In this document: positions 5,648-12,137 of the stretch, in pieces
Position numbering within the stretch: position 1 is the first letter of the stretch
Layout of the letters: every line of letters begins with the position of its first letter
Source of the DNA: Bacteroidota bacterium
Lineage (GTDB): Bacteria > Bacteroidota > Ignavibacteria > Ignavibacteriales > Ignavibacteriaceae
DNA length: 12,137 nucleotides
Direction of reading: 5' to 3'
Assembly: GCA_023453665.1 (NCBI GenBank)
Contig: JAEXTA010000224.1
Location: forward strand, 1-12,137
Position numbers and translations under genes: made by a program
The notes under the pieces: model-generated
What the model saw: only the letters and a program-made list of their open reading frames with translations
Databases searched by the model: none
What the model was told of the DNA's origin: nothing

Positions 5648-7121
5648 AATTCAGTCGGCTCCATTTATTTGAGTCTGCTGCGACCGCTTTTTTGACATCC
5701 CGTTTTGTTTTTAAAAACGCTGTTAAAATTGCTGTAGCCTCTTCGGATTTTTCATCGTTTTGCCAAAGTTTTTTTTCATCTGTTAGAAATACCTTTTCAA
5801 TAAAATTGATGTTTATATCATTTTGCCTGTAATTATTGTCACAAATCAGTTTTTTAAGAAAAGAGATATTATTCGTCACTCCTGCAATCTGAAATTCATC
5901 TAACGCTCTTAACATTATTTGCAGTGTTGATTCTCGGTCTTTTGAAAAACAAATCAATATGGCAATCATCGGATCATAATAAATTGAAATTGATGAACCC
6001 GATTCAAACCCGCAATCTACTCTCACACCAGGACCGGCAGGCTGTCTGTAATGATCAAGAACCCCGGTCGATGGTAAAAAATTATTTTGAGGATCTTCTG
6101 CGTAAATGCGGCATTCAACAGCATGACCTTTTATTTTCAAATCGTTTTGAGTCATTGATAATTTCTTTCCTTCTGCTATACTAATCTGCTCTTTAACCAG
6201 ATCAAAGCCTGTTATAAGTTCTGTAACAGGATGTTCAACCTGCAGCCTTGTATTCATTTCCAGAAAGTAAAAATTCTTTTGACTGTCAACAAGGAATTCG
6301 ATTGTCCCTGCGTTATAATATACGCACGCTTTTGCAGCGTTGATTGCAGCCTGCGTTAGTTTATCACGCGTTTTATCATCTATAAAAACTGATGGTGCTT
6401 CTTCAATTATTTTTTGATGCCGCCGTTGAATAGAACATTCGCGTTCAAACAGGTGAACATAATTACCGTGTTTATCTGCAAGTACCTGGACTTCTATGTG
6501 ACGCGGATTTAAAATATATTTTTCGATATAAACTGAATCATCTGCAAAAGCTTTCAATGCTTCCCGCTTTGTCGAATCGAAGGCATCTTTAAATTCATTT
6601 TCATTATGTACAACTCGCATTCCTTTGCCGCCGCCGCCAGCGGATGCTTTAAGCAACACAGGGTATCCTATTTTTATGCTTTCGTCCAGACCTTCTTCGA
6701 CGAAGCTTAAAGGCTTAATTGTTCCGGGAACAACCGGAACTTTGTTTTCTGTCATTAGTTTTCTTGCCGCAGTTTTACTCCCCATTTTTGAAACTGATTC
6801 TGCTGATGGTCCAATGAAAATTATTTTTCTGTTTTCAACTTCTTTGATAAATTCTGAATTCTCTGATAAAAAGCCATAACCCGGATGTATCGCATCAGCA
6901 CCGGATTTTTCCACGATTGTAAAAATTTTATCCCGGTTCAGATAAGTATCAGCAGCGTAGTTCCCGTAAAGCGGATATGCTTCATCAGCTAATTTTGTGT
7001 GTAGTGAAAATTTGTCAGGATCAGAATAAACGGCAACAGTTTTAATTCCGAGTTCTTTGCAGGCACGGATAATCCTTACTGCAATTTCTCCCCGGTTGGC
7101 AATCAGAATTTTTTTTATCAA
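5640..7121 (-). CDS. accC: biotin carboxylase subunit of an acyl-CoA carboxylase
   Basis: A 493-residue ATP-grasp enzyme that carboxylates biotin on its carrier using ATP and bicarbonate. The N-terminal domain opens IKKILIANRGEIAVRIIRA and contains HPGYGFLSEN at 79-88. The ATP-grasp glycine-rich loop GGGGKGM is at 162-168. Metal ligands Glu275 and Glu288, the active-site segment EMNTRLQVEHPVTE (288-301) and Arg338 in VECRIYAED are all present, so it should be active. It is about 45 residues longer than typical E. coli-type AccC; the extra C-terminal part is common in alpha chains of propionyl-/methylcrotonyl-CoA carboxylases that are split from their biotin domain. The start is TTG (7119-7121), supported by AAGGA five nucleotides upstream overlapping the mutS2 stop, and by alignment with the family's N-terminus. 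It sits 8 nt after mutS2 and overlaps the carrier gene by 8 nt. Confidence 0.94.
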   Translation of the reverse strand: MIKKILIANRGEIAVRIIRACKELGIKTVAVYSDPDKFSLHTKLADEAYPLYGNYAADTYLNRDKIFTIVEKSGADAIHPGYGFLSENSEFIKEVENRKIIFIGPSAESVSKMGSKTAARKLMTENKVPVVPGTIKPLSFVEEGLDESIKIGYPVLLKASAGGGGKGMRVVHNENEFKDAFDSTKREALKAFADDSVYIEKYILNPRHIEVQVLADKHGNYVHLFERECSIQRRHQKIIEEAPSVFIDDKTRDKLTQAAINAAKACVYYNAGTIEFLVDSQKNFYFLEMNTRLQVEHPVTELITGFDLVKEQISIAEGKKLSMTQNDLKIKGHAVECRIYAEDPQNNFLPSTGVLDHYRQPAGPGVRVDCGFESGSSISIYYDPMIAILICFSKDRESTLQIMLRALDEFQIAGVTNNISFLKKLICDNNYRQNDININFIEKVFLTDEKKLWQNDEKSEEATAILTAFLKTKRDVKKAVAADSNKWSRLNYE

Positions 7122-7126
7122 TAGTT

Positions 7127-7131
7127 TCCTT
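7127..7131 (-). promoter_or_regulatory. Shine-Dalgarno deciding the TTG start of the biotin carboxylase gene
   Basis: AAGGA on the minus strand overlaps the TAA stop of mutS2 and lies five nucleotides before the TTG. There is no ATG at the family-conserved N-terminus, so this site supports the TTG and suggests that ribosomes finishing mutS2 reinitiate here. Confidence 0.65.
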
Positions 7132-9478
7132 ACTTTAGTTCAGCAATGGTTATTCCATCTCCACCCATTTCTATAGGTGCAAAATAGAAATTTTTTACTT
7201 TATCATGTTTCTGAAGAATTTCTTTTACTGTTTTCTTTAATGCGCCAGTACCTTTACCATGCAATATTTCTATCCTGTTAACACTTGAACTATAAGCATC
7301 ATCAACAAAGCGTATCACTTCATACTCGGCTTCTTCAGGACGTTCGCCTCTTATATCAATACGGTACTTAGGAGCATTTACCATTATGTGATAATTTGTA
7401 TCAGGACTCTCATCACTCTTATCTTTTTTAATATGATTCAGGTCATTTAATTCAACCTGCATTTTTATTTTGCCGGCAAAGATTACCGCTTTATGTTTGG
7501 AAGAATTTATTTCCAATATTTTTCCAGTCGTCGAAGTATTTTTTATCTGAACTGCGTCACCGATTTCAAAAGTTTCTTTAACTGTTAAATCATCATTGGC
7601 TGATGGAGGAGTTAACTGTGATGTTTCCTGTTTAATAGTCTTAACAAGATCCTTAACCTCCTTAATATTTTCTTTTTGTGCATTTGATTCTTTCAATTCT
7701 TTAACAGCAGCTTCTATCCTTTTATTAATTCCTTTTAGAAAATCTTCTGCATCCTGTTTGGCTTTTTTTATTATTTCCCTTTTTTCCGAATTAAGTTTAG
7801 CAAGATTTTGTTCATATGTATTTCTTAACTCATCAGCCTTAAGTTTTTCTGCTTCTATTGATTTTAATTTTTCATTTAAAAGATTTGATTTGGTTTCAAT
7901 GTCAACAAGAAAAGATTCAAGTTTGTGTTTATCCGAATCCAGATAGCTGCTTGCAGTTTTTAATGTAGCGGCACTCATCCCTATTCTTCCGGCAATTTCA
8001 AATGCATAACTTGAACCGGGCACACCCTGTTTGAATATATATGTCGGTCTCAGATCTTTATGATTAAATTCCATTGCCGCATTTTCAAATCCTTCTGTTT
8101 CGTTTGCAATTAACTTAAGACTGCCGTGATGTGTAGAAGCAAAAACAATTGCGCCCTTATTATACAATTCAATTAATACAGATGCTGCAATTGCAGAACC
8201 TTCTGCAGGATCAGTTCCAGCACCAATTTCATCAATAAGCACAAGTGATTTTTTACCCGCCGCATTAAGAATATTTCTAATGTTCAGTAAATGAGAACTG
8301 AATGTTGAAAGATCATCTTCAATAGACTGGTAATCACCGATATCAACAAATATTTCATCAAATATGTGAAGATTTGAATCGGGACTCGCGGGTATGTGAA
8401 TGCCTGATTGTACCATTAAGGCAAGAAGTCCAACTGTCTTTAAAACAACAGTTTTTCCTCCGGCATTTGGTCCGGTTATAACTATTACTCTGTCTCTATC
8501 AATACTAAAATTGAGAGGCACAGTATTTTCCCTCCCTGACTTTTTTAGTAAAATAGGATGACGTGCATCGTTTAACAAAAATTTTTTTGTTTCATCCAGT
8601 TCAGGAAATGAGCCAACAACCTCGATAGAATATTTTGCACGTGCAAAAACTGAATCTATCCGGCTTATCACCATTAATGAATTTGAAAGCTGTGAAGAAT
8701 ATCCGCCAATTAACTTAGTAAGTTCTTTCAGTAGTCGTTCGATCTCTCTTTTCTCAGCAAATGAAAGTGAAACCAATTCATTGTTTAGTTCAAGAGTTTC
8801 CTCAGGTTCAATATAAACCGTTTGACCGGTTGAAGATTCGGAATGAATAAAGCCGCGTATATGTCTCTTGTGTTCAACCTTAATTGGAATAACAATTCTT
8901 CCATCACGGAGTGTCAGGTAGTCTTCTCTTACATAATCTGATTCTCGTAATGATTTGATTATCCTGTTAACTACACGTATCAGATCATGATTTTTCTCGC
9001 GAATATCTTTTCTGATTTCCTGCAGTTTGTGACTTGCGGTTTCAAGTACTTCGCCGTTTTCACCAATCACTTTTCTGATATGATGTTCAAACACCTTATC
9101 GACGAATAATCCTGATGCGAGACCAAAAAGTTCTGGCGAACTTTCGGAATTATTTTTCAGAAACTGGAACAGATTCCTTGACATTATGGCGAGTTTAAGT
9201 ATTTCCCATATTTTTTTACTGTCCAGAACTGTGCCTTCAATGCGACTTTGAGAAAGCGGAATATTTAAATCTGTAAGATGTTCTAAGGGCGGTTCAGTAT
9301 TGTAAAGAATATTTTTGGCTTCATTTACCAGGATACCTTCATGTCGAACCTCTCCTGTTGAGTCTGAAGGTGAAAGATTAAGAATCTCTGCTTTGCCATT
9401 TTCAGTAAAAGAATATTTTGCAATGTATGAAAGGACTTTTCTGAACTCAAGTTTTTCAATTGCATCTGCGATTATCAT
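7130..9478 (-). CDS. mutS2: MutS2 endonuclease/ATPase with Smr domain
   Basis: A 782-residue MutS2, normal length for the family. It lacks the mismatch-recognition domain of MutS. Residues 1-300 hold the core/clamp helices. The ABC-type ATPase follows, with Walker A GPNAGGKT (336-343), signature-region STFSSHL (391-397), Walker B LVLIDEIGAGTDP (412-424) and the switch His in ASTHHGSL. Residues about 510-620 are a Lys/Glu-rich coiled coil. A small beta domain (636-680) comes next, then a C-terminal Smr nuclease domain (705-782) with RIDIRGERPEEA and ILHGKGTGALK. Studied MutS2 proteins suppress homologous recombination, or rescue collided ribosomes in Bacillus; which applies here is unknown. 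It overlaps cvpA by 4 nt (ATGA) and precedes the biotin carboxylase by 8 nt. The cvpA-mutS2 pairing is common in bacteria. Confidence 0.96.
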   Translation of the reverse strand: MIIADAIEKLEFRKVLSYIAKYSFTENGKAEILNLSPSDSTGEVRHEGILVNEAKNILYNTEPPLEHLTDLNIPLSQSRIEGTVLDSKKIWEILKLAIMSRNLFQFLKNNSESSPELFGLASGLFVDKVFEHHIRKVIGENGEVLETASHKLQEIRKDIREKNHDLIRVVNRIIKSLRESDYVREDYLTLRDGRIVIPIKVEHKRHIRGFIHSESSTGQTVYIEPEETLELNNELVSLSFAEKREIERLLKELTKLIGGYSSQLSNSLMVISRIDSVFARAKYSIEVVGSFPELDETKKFLLNDARHPILLKKSGRENTVPLNFSIDRDRVIVITGPNAGGKTVVLKTVGLLALMVQSGIHIPASPDSNLHIFDEIFVDIGDYQSIEDDLSTFSSHLLNIRNILNAAGKKSLVLIDEIGAGTDPAEGSAIAASVLIELYNKGAIVFASTHHGSLKLIANETEGFENAAMEFNHKDLRPTYIFKQGVPGSSYAFEIAGRIGMSAATLKTASSYLDSDKHKLESFLVDIETKSNLLNEKLKSIEAEKLKADELRNTYEQNLAKLNSEKREIIKKAKQDAEDFLKGINKRIEAAVKELKESNAQKENIKEVKDLVKTIKQETSQLTPPSANDDLTVKETFEIGDAVQIKNTSTTGKILEINSSKHKAVIFAGKIKMQVELNDLNHIKKDKSDESPDTNYHIMVNAPKYRIDIRGERPEEAEYEVIRFVDDAYSSSVNRIEILHGKGTGALKKTVKEILQKHDKVKNFYFAPIEMGGDGITIAELK

Positions 9479-9996
9479 TTTAAAGTATCTTTTTCATTTA
9501 TATAATCTTTGATCAGTTTTTTTGTCTGCGGAGCCTGCCCTCCAAGAAAATCGATTGTTTCCGGAATCAGAGTGTAAACAGAATTATATAACATTGATTC
9601 TTTATTCGTTTTTTTATCTGGTATGCTGAAAACATTCAGAAGTAATAATACCGCACTGGCGAAAAATAAAACCTGTATTACGCCAAATGCACCACCCACT
9701 AATTGATTTAAAATATTATTTACTTTATCGAACGGGTGAACGACTCTTTTAATGATTGAAAAAATTATCATAGTAACTAAAAAAATCGTAGCCCCTGCTA
9801 TAATTTCGGCAAGATACAATTCAATGTTAAGAACCGATTCAATACTCTTCCCCAGTGTGCCTGCGAAATACACCGCAAAAATTACAGCAATGGCAAAACC
9901 CAATAACCCGATTATCTTTCTAACAAAGCCATCCTTAAATCCAAGTATGAATCCTATCAAGCATGCAGCGACCAATATAAAATCAATAAAATTCAA
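9475..9996 (-). CDS. cvpA: CvpA family membrane protein
   Basis: A 173-residue inner-membrane protein with four predicted transmembrane segments: about 3-20, 28-49, 62-86 and 100-124. The cytoplasmic-type C-terminal tail is charged. The first segment leads into GFKDGFVRKIIGLLGF, matching the G-[FR]-x-x-G-[FL] turn of CvpA proteins. The family is named for colicin V production, where it affects purine supply and export; its molecular activity is not established. The start is TTG (9994-9996), directly abutting the TGA of yqeY with no gap. A weak GGAA lies 8 nt upstream inside yqeY. The start is supported because CvpA proteins begin right at the first membrane segment. The stop overlaps the mutS2 start by 4 nt, so translation of both is probably coupled to yqeY. 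Confidence 0.88.
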   Translation of the reverse strand: MNFIDFILVAACLIGFILGFKDGFVRKIIGLLGFAIAVIFAVYFAGTLGKSIESVLNIELYLAEIIAGATIFLVTMIIFSIIKRVVHPFDKVNNILNQLVGGAFGVIQVLFFASAVLLLLNVFSIPDKKTNKESMLYNSVYTLIPETIDFLGGQAPQTKKLIKDYINEKDTLK

Positions 9997-10449
9997 TCAG
10001 TTGATTCCAAGATATTTTTCGACAAGTGATTTTACAATTTTACCATCTGCCTTTCCTTTTAATTCTTTCATAACTAAAGGCATAAGTTTGGAAAAATCTT
10101 CTTTTGTTTTTGCACCAACTGGTTCAGCGATATTTTTTATGATAGTTGTGATCTCATTTTCATCAAGCTGTTTTGGAAGATAATCCATTAGTACTTTTAA
10201 TTCCTGTTCTTCCTGTTCTGCTAATTCATTTCTTCCTGCATTTCTGAACTGTTCAATCGAATCTTTTCTTTTTTTAGCGGCAGTACTTAACATTTTAATT
10301 TCATCGTCGGGAGAAAGTTCTTTAGCTGCGCCGCTTTTTTCAAATTCAAGTATAAGCGCTCTTATGGATCTTACTACAGTAAGCCTGATTTTATCTCCGG
10401 ACTTCATAGCCGCTTTAAGATCTTCGTTTATTTTTTCTTTGAGATTCAT
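9997..10449 (-). CDS. yqeY: GatB/YqeY domain protein
   Basis: A 150-residue, all-helical protein of normal length for stand-alone YqeY proteins. It begins MNLKEKINEDLKAAMKSGDK, has IRLTVVRSIRALILEFEK near 21-38, and ends with MKELKGKADGKIVKSLVEKYL, the terminal helix shared with the tail of GatB, where it contacts tRNA. Stand-alone YqeY has no settled function; a tRNA-related role is inferred from GatB and is not shown. The ATG is preceded by GAGG and AAGG. It is the first gene of the yqeY-cvpA-mutS2-carboxylase run and begins only about 20 nt after the strong terminator of the exbD genes, leaving little room for its own promoter. Confidence 0.92.
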   Translation of the reverse strand: MNLKEKINEDLKAAMKSGDKIRLTVVRSIRALILEFEKSGAAKELSPDDEIKMLSTAAKKRKDSIEQFRNAGRNELAEQEEQELKVLMDYLPKQLDENEITTIIKNIAEPVGAKTKEDFSKLMPLVMKELKGKADGKIVKSLVEKYLGIN

Positions 10450-10460
10450 CCTTTACCTCT

Positions 10461-10502
10461 AAAACTGAAAAAGGCAGGAATGCGTTAACAATCCTGCCTT
10501 TT
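10461..10502 (-). terminator. strong rho-independent terminator after exbB-exbD-exbD
   Basis: A perfect 11-bp inverted repeat (10469-10479 with 10492-10502; AAAAGGCAGGA on the minus strand) closes a 12-nt loop, and is followed by TTTTTCAGTTTT. It starts 21 nt after the second exbD stop. It is the strongest hairpin in the window. Confidence 0.88.
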
Positions 10503-10523
10503 ATAATTAATTAAATAAGGAAA

Positions 10524-10937
10524 TTAAATTTTTATTGTAGAAGAATAATTTACTCTTAAACAATATGCTTTTCTTAACTCCTGTTGAATATCTGTAACAA
10601 GTCCCATATCAGCGCCTCTGTCAATTCGTAATGAAACGATAACATTAGGAAGTTCTTGTCTTTTTTTATACATAATTGTTTCAACTTCTTCAAGTTTAAC
10701 AATGCTATCATTCACCTGCATTCTCTTATCCTTGCCAACCCATAAATAAGAAACTAGCCTTTTGTTCTCAATCTTTTCTATCGCTTTGGCTTCAGGAAGA
10801 GCATAGGTGACAAGTACATCGACTTCTCTTAGTGTTGTTGTAACCATAAAAAATAACAAAAGCATAAACACGATATCAGGCATTGAAGCTGTAGGAATTT
10901 CCTGTTTTGTACTCGCTCTGCGTTTTTCAAATTTCAT
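10524..10937 (-). CDS. exbD: ExbD/TolR family biopolymer transport protein (second copy)
   Basis: A 137-residue single-pass inner-membrane protein. A basic cytoplasmic N-terminus (KFEKRRASTKQ) is followed by the conserved IPTASMPDIVFMLLLFFMV. Asp21 at the start of the transmembrane helix (about 22-38) matches the proton-carrying aspartate of ExbD. The periplasmic domain spans about 45-137 and includes VSLRIDRGADMGLVTDIQQEL, the usual closing region of the fold. With ExbB it forms a motor that converts proton flow into force on TonB, or on a TolA-like partner. It lies 15 nt after the first exbD, with GAGG before its ATG, and is the last gene of its unit. Two different ExbD proteins in tandem is usual in Bacteroidota-type loci, where tonB often follows; here a terminator follows instead. 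Confidence 0.92.
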   Translation of the reverse strand: MKFEKRRASTKQEIPTASMPDIVFMLLLFFMVTTTLREVDVLVTYALPEAKAIEKIENKRLVSYLWVGKDKRMQVNDSIVKLEEVETIMYKKRQELPNVIVSLRIDRGADMGLVTDIQQELRKAYCLRVNYSSTIKI

Positions 10938-10952
10938 TATTATCCTCGGATC

Positions 10953-11483
10953 TTAGTTTGATACCTTCTCAGGTTCTGCAAGTGAAATAATAATAGGTAT
11001 TTTATTTTTAACTATATCCTGATTTGATTGATCTAGATCATTATATTTTTTCCCAAAGTTTGCATTGGAATATTCATCACGAACTTCAAAATATGCTAGC
11101 TTGATCTGATCAAGTGCCTGGATATAGATGTTATAAACTGTTTTTCGGTCTGTTTTGAGCGAAACAATTAATTTTTTATTTGCCGGTAGATCTATTTTAG
11201 AAACAATCCTTGATTTAAGATTATTCTTAATCATATGAACAGGAATAACCGCACCATCAAGCAGAACATCTCCATTCTCGTTGATTAGCACTGCAGCTAA
11301 TCTTTCCTTAGAAACCGGAACTACATCAACATTTTCGTCAATTGGCTCTGGCAGCGTTATACCTATACCTGTATCAACATCAATAACTGTTGCTACCAGA
11401 AAGAACAACAACAGTAAGAATGCAATATCAGCCATTGAACTCGTAGGTATTGCTGCTTCTGCAATTTTTTTCTTTTTAATCAT
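10953..11483 (-). CDS. exbD: ExbD/TolR family biopolymer transport protein (first copy)
   Basis: A 176-residue ExbD. The N-terminus is very basic (MIKKKKIAEA), then AIPTSSMADIAFLLLLFFLV leads into one transmembrane helix, with Asp19 as the expected proton-relay residue. The periplasmic part (about 40-176) is about 40 residues longer than in the second copy. It includes a C-terminal extension after IQALDQIKLAYFEVRDEYS that is rich in Asn, Lys and Asp and ends PIIISLAEPEKVSN. The core has NENGDVLLDGAVIP and the KLIVSLKTDRKTVYN segment typical of ExbD/TolR. It pairs with the ExbB 42 nt upstream and the second ExbD 15 nt downstream, and the two ExbDs may form the heteromeric core of one motor. 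The Shine-Dalgarno before its ATG is weak. Confidence 0.92.
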   Translation of the reverse strand: MIKKKKIAEAAIPTSSMADIAFLLLLFFLVATVIDVDTGIGITLPEPIDENVDVVPVSKERLAAVLINENGDVLLDGAVIPVHMIKNNLKSRIVSKIDLPANKKLIVSLKTDRKTVYNIYIQALDQIKLAYFEVRDEYSNANFGKKYNDLDQSNQDIVKNKIPIIISLAEPEKVSN

Positions 11484-11525
11484 TTTAAATACTCGTTTTT
11501 GAAATTATTAATTATTCTATAATTG

Positions 11526-12110
11526 TTATTTCTTACGAGTTTTTAATTCATATAAAGCATCGATAAGTTCAATTGAACTCTCTTCCATATCACCCACTAA
11601 TCTATCGATTCTTGATACGAAGTAGTTATAAAAAACCTGGAGAATCATTGCAACAACAAGACCAAAAAGAGTTGTAAGAAGCGCAACTGCAATACCTTCA
11701 GCTACGATTGCAGGTGAAATCTGCGCAGCTTCTTTAATAGCATCGAAAGCTTCGATCATACCTTGTACAGTTCCAGTAAAACCAAGCATAGGTGCAAGGG
11801 TGATGAAAGTTGATATCCAGATAAGACCTTTTTCGAGGAAGCCCATCTCTATTCCACCGTAAGCAACAATTGCTTTTTCGGCAGCATCAAGACCTTCGTC
11901 GGCTCTTAATAAACCGGCATGAAATACTGAAGCAATCGGTCCGCGGGTGTTAGCGCAAACATCTTTCGCAGCTTCTACGCCGCCTTCTTCCAATGCTTTT
12001 CTAACTTTTATAATAAACTGTTTTGTATTCACTCTTGCTCTTGACAGTGTCCACATTCTTTCAATAACGAATGCTAAACCAATTACCAAACAAGCAAGAA
12101 TAGGGTGCAT
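11526..12110 (-). CDS. exbB: ExbB/TolQ/MotA family proton channel (N-terminus uncertain)
   Basis: A 194-residue polytopic inner-membrane protein, read from the ATG at 12108-12110. Transmembrane segments lie at about 2-18, 97-118 and 138-164, the three-helix plan of ExbB/TolQ. The family signature APMLGFTGTVQGMI is at 106-119, and the third helix includes EGIAVALLTTLFGL with its polar residues. It forms a pentamer around ExbD helices and conducts protons to power TonB-type transport. The frame remains open for eight codons upstream (K-Y-E-A-C-G-I-F), which resemble the residues that usually precede the F-M-x-P-I motif. An in-frame TAA at 12135-12137, the last bases of the window, then closes it. 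A GTGGA lies 6 nt before the ATG. The start is thus the ATG, a rare upstream codon, or the gene carries a frameshift or sequence error at the edge. Confidence 0.88.
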   Translation of the reverse strand: MHPILACLVIGLAFVIERMWTLSRARVNTKQFIIKVRKALEEGGVEAAKDVCANTRGPIASVFHAGLLRADEGLDAAEKAIVAYGGIEMGFLEKGLIWISTFITLAPMLGFTGTVQGMIEAFDAIKEAAQISPAIVAEGIAVALLTTLFGLVVAMILQVFYNYFVSRIDRLVGDMEESSIELIDALYELKTRKK

Positions 12111-12137
12111 AAAAATTCCACAAGCTTCATATTTTTA

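Noticed and set aside
9752..10183. Open frame on the plus strand, 143 codons
   Set aside because: It runs antisense across cvpA and yqeY, both clearly recognisable. Its Ile/Ser/Phe-rich composition fits an antisense shadow.
1..12137. Mobile element, CRISPR array, defence island or biosynthetic cluster
   Set aside because: No spaced repeat array, transposase, integrase, toxin-antitoxin pair or effector domain is visible in any frame. The genes are core housekeeping and envelope functions with uniform strand and base composition.

Overview
The window is an AT-rich bacterial segment in which every gene I can support lies on the minus strand, so genes are transcribed from high to low coordinates. 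The content suggests the Bacteroidota/Chlorobiota/Ignavibacteriota group: a TonB-dependent receptor with an N-terminal carboxypeptidase-regulatory-like domain, an ExbB-ExbD-ExbD set, a SPOR lipoprotein, and ssb next to a CNNM/CBS protein that resembles GldE. Several genes have clear purine-rich Shine-Dalgarno sequences (for example AAGGAGGG before ssb). Bacteroidota proper rarely use these, so I lean towards Ignavibacteriota or a close relative. This placement is inference; there is no rRNA or other marker here.

Layout in the direction of transcription. (A) 12110-10524: exbB, exbD and a second exbD encode an inner-membrane proton-motive-force motor, closed by a strong hairpin terminator at 10461-10502. 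(B) 10449-5147: yqeY, cvpA, mutS2, a biotin carboxylase and a biotin carrier protein form one tightly packed run. Its junctions are 0 nt, a 4-nt overlap, 8 nt and an 8-nt overlap, and two of its genes start with TTG. (C) 4938-4135: an unrecognised lipoprotein has its own 208-nt upstream region with a good sigma70-type promoter built into repeated TTGACAA motifs. It ends at a terminator at 4081-4116. (D) 4048-1826: a 740-residue TonB-dependent receptor, followed by a terminator at 1760-1805. (E) 1714-1: a SPOR-domain lipoprotein, ssb, and a CNNM/CBS (CorC/HlyC-type) membrane protein with a GTG start that runs off the left edge.

Functionally, unit A could supply energy to receptor D, but no tonB gene is in the window and the three-gene unit ends in a terminator. 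The biotin carboxylase and carrier look like the split alpha chain of an acyl-CoA carboxylase (propionyl- or methylcrotonyl-CoA type); the carboxyltransferase must be encoded elsewhere. MutS2 and SSB are DNA-maintenance proteins.

I see no CRISPR array, transposon, tRNA, rRNA, phage or defence genes. This is mainly a core-genome region. The points worth a second look are regulatory: the repeat-bearing promoter at 5065-5118, a possible leader ORF before the lipoprotein, the terminator squeezed against yqeY, and the N-terminus of exbB.
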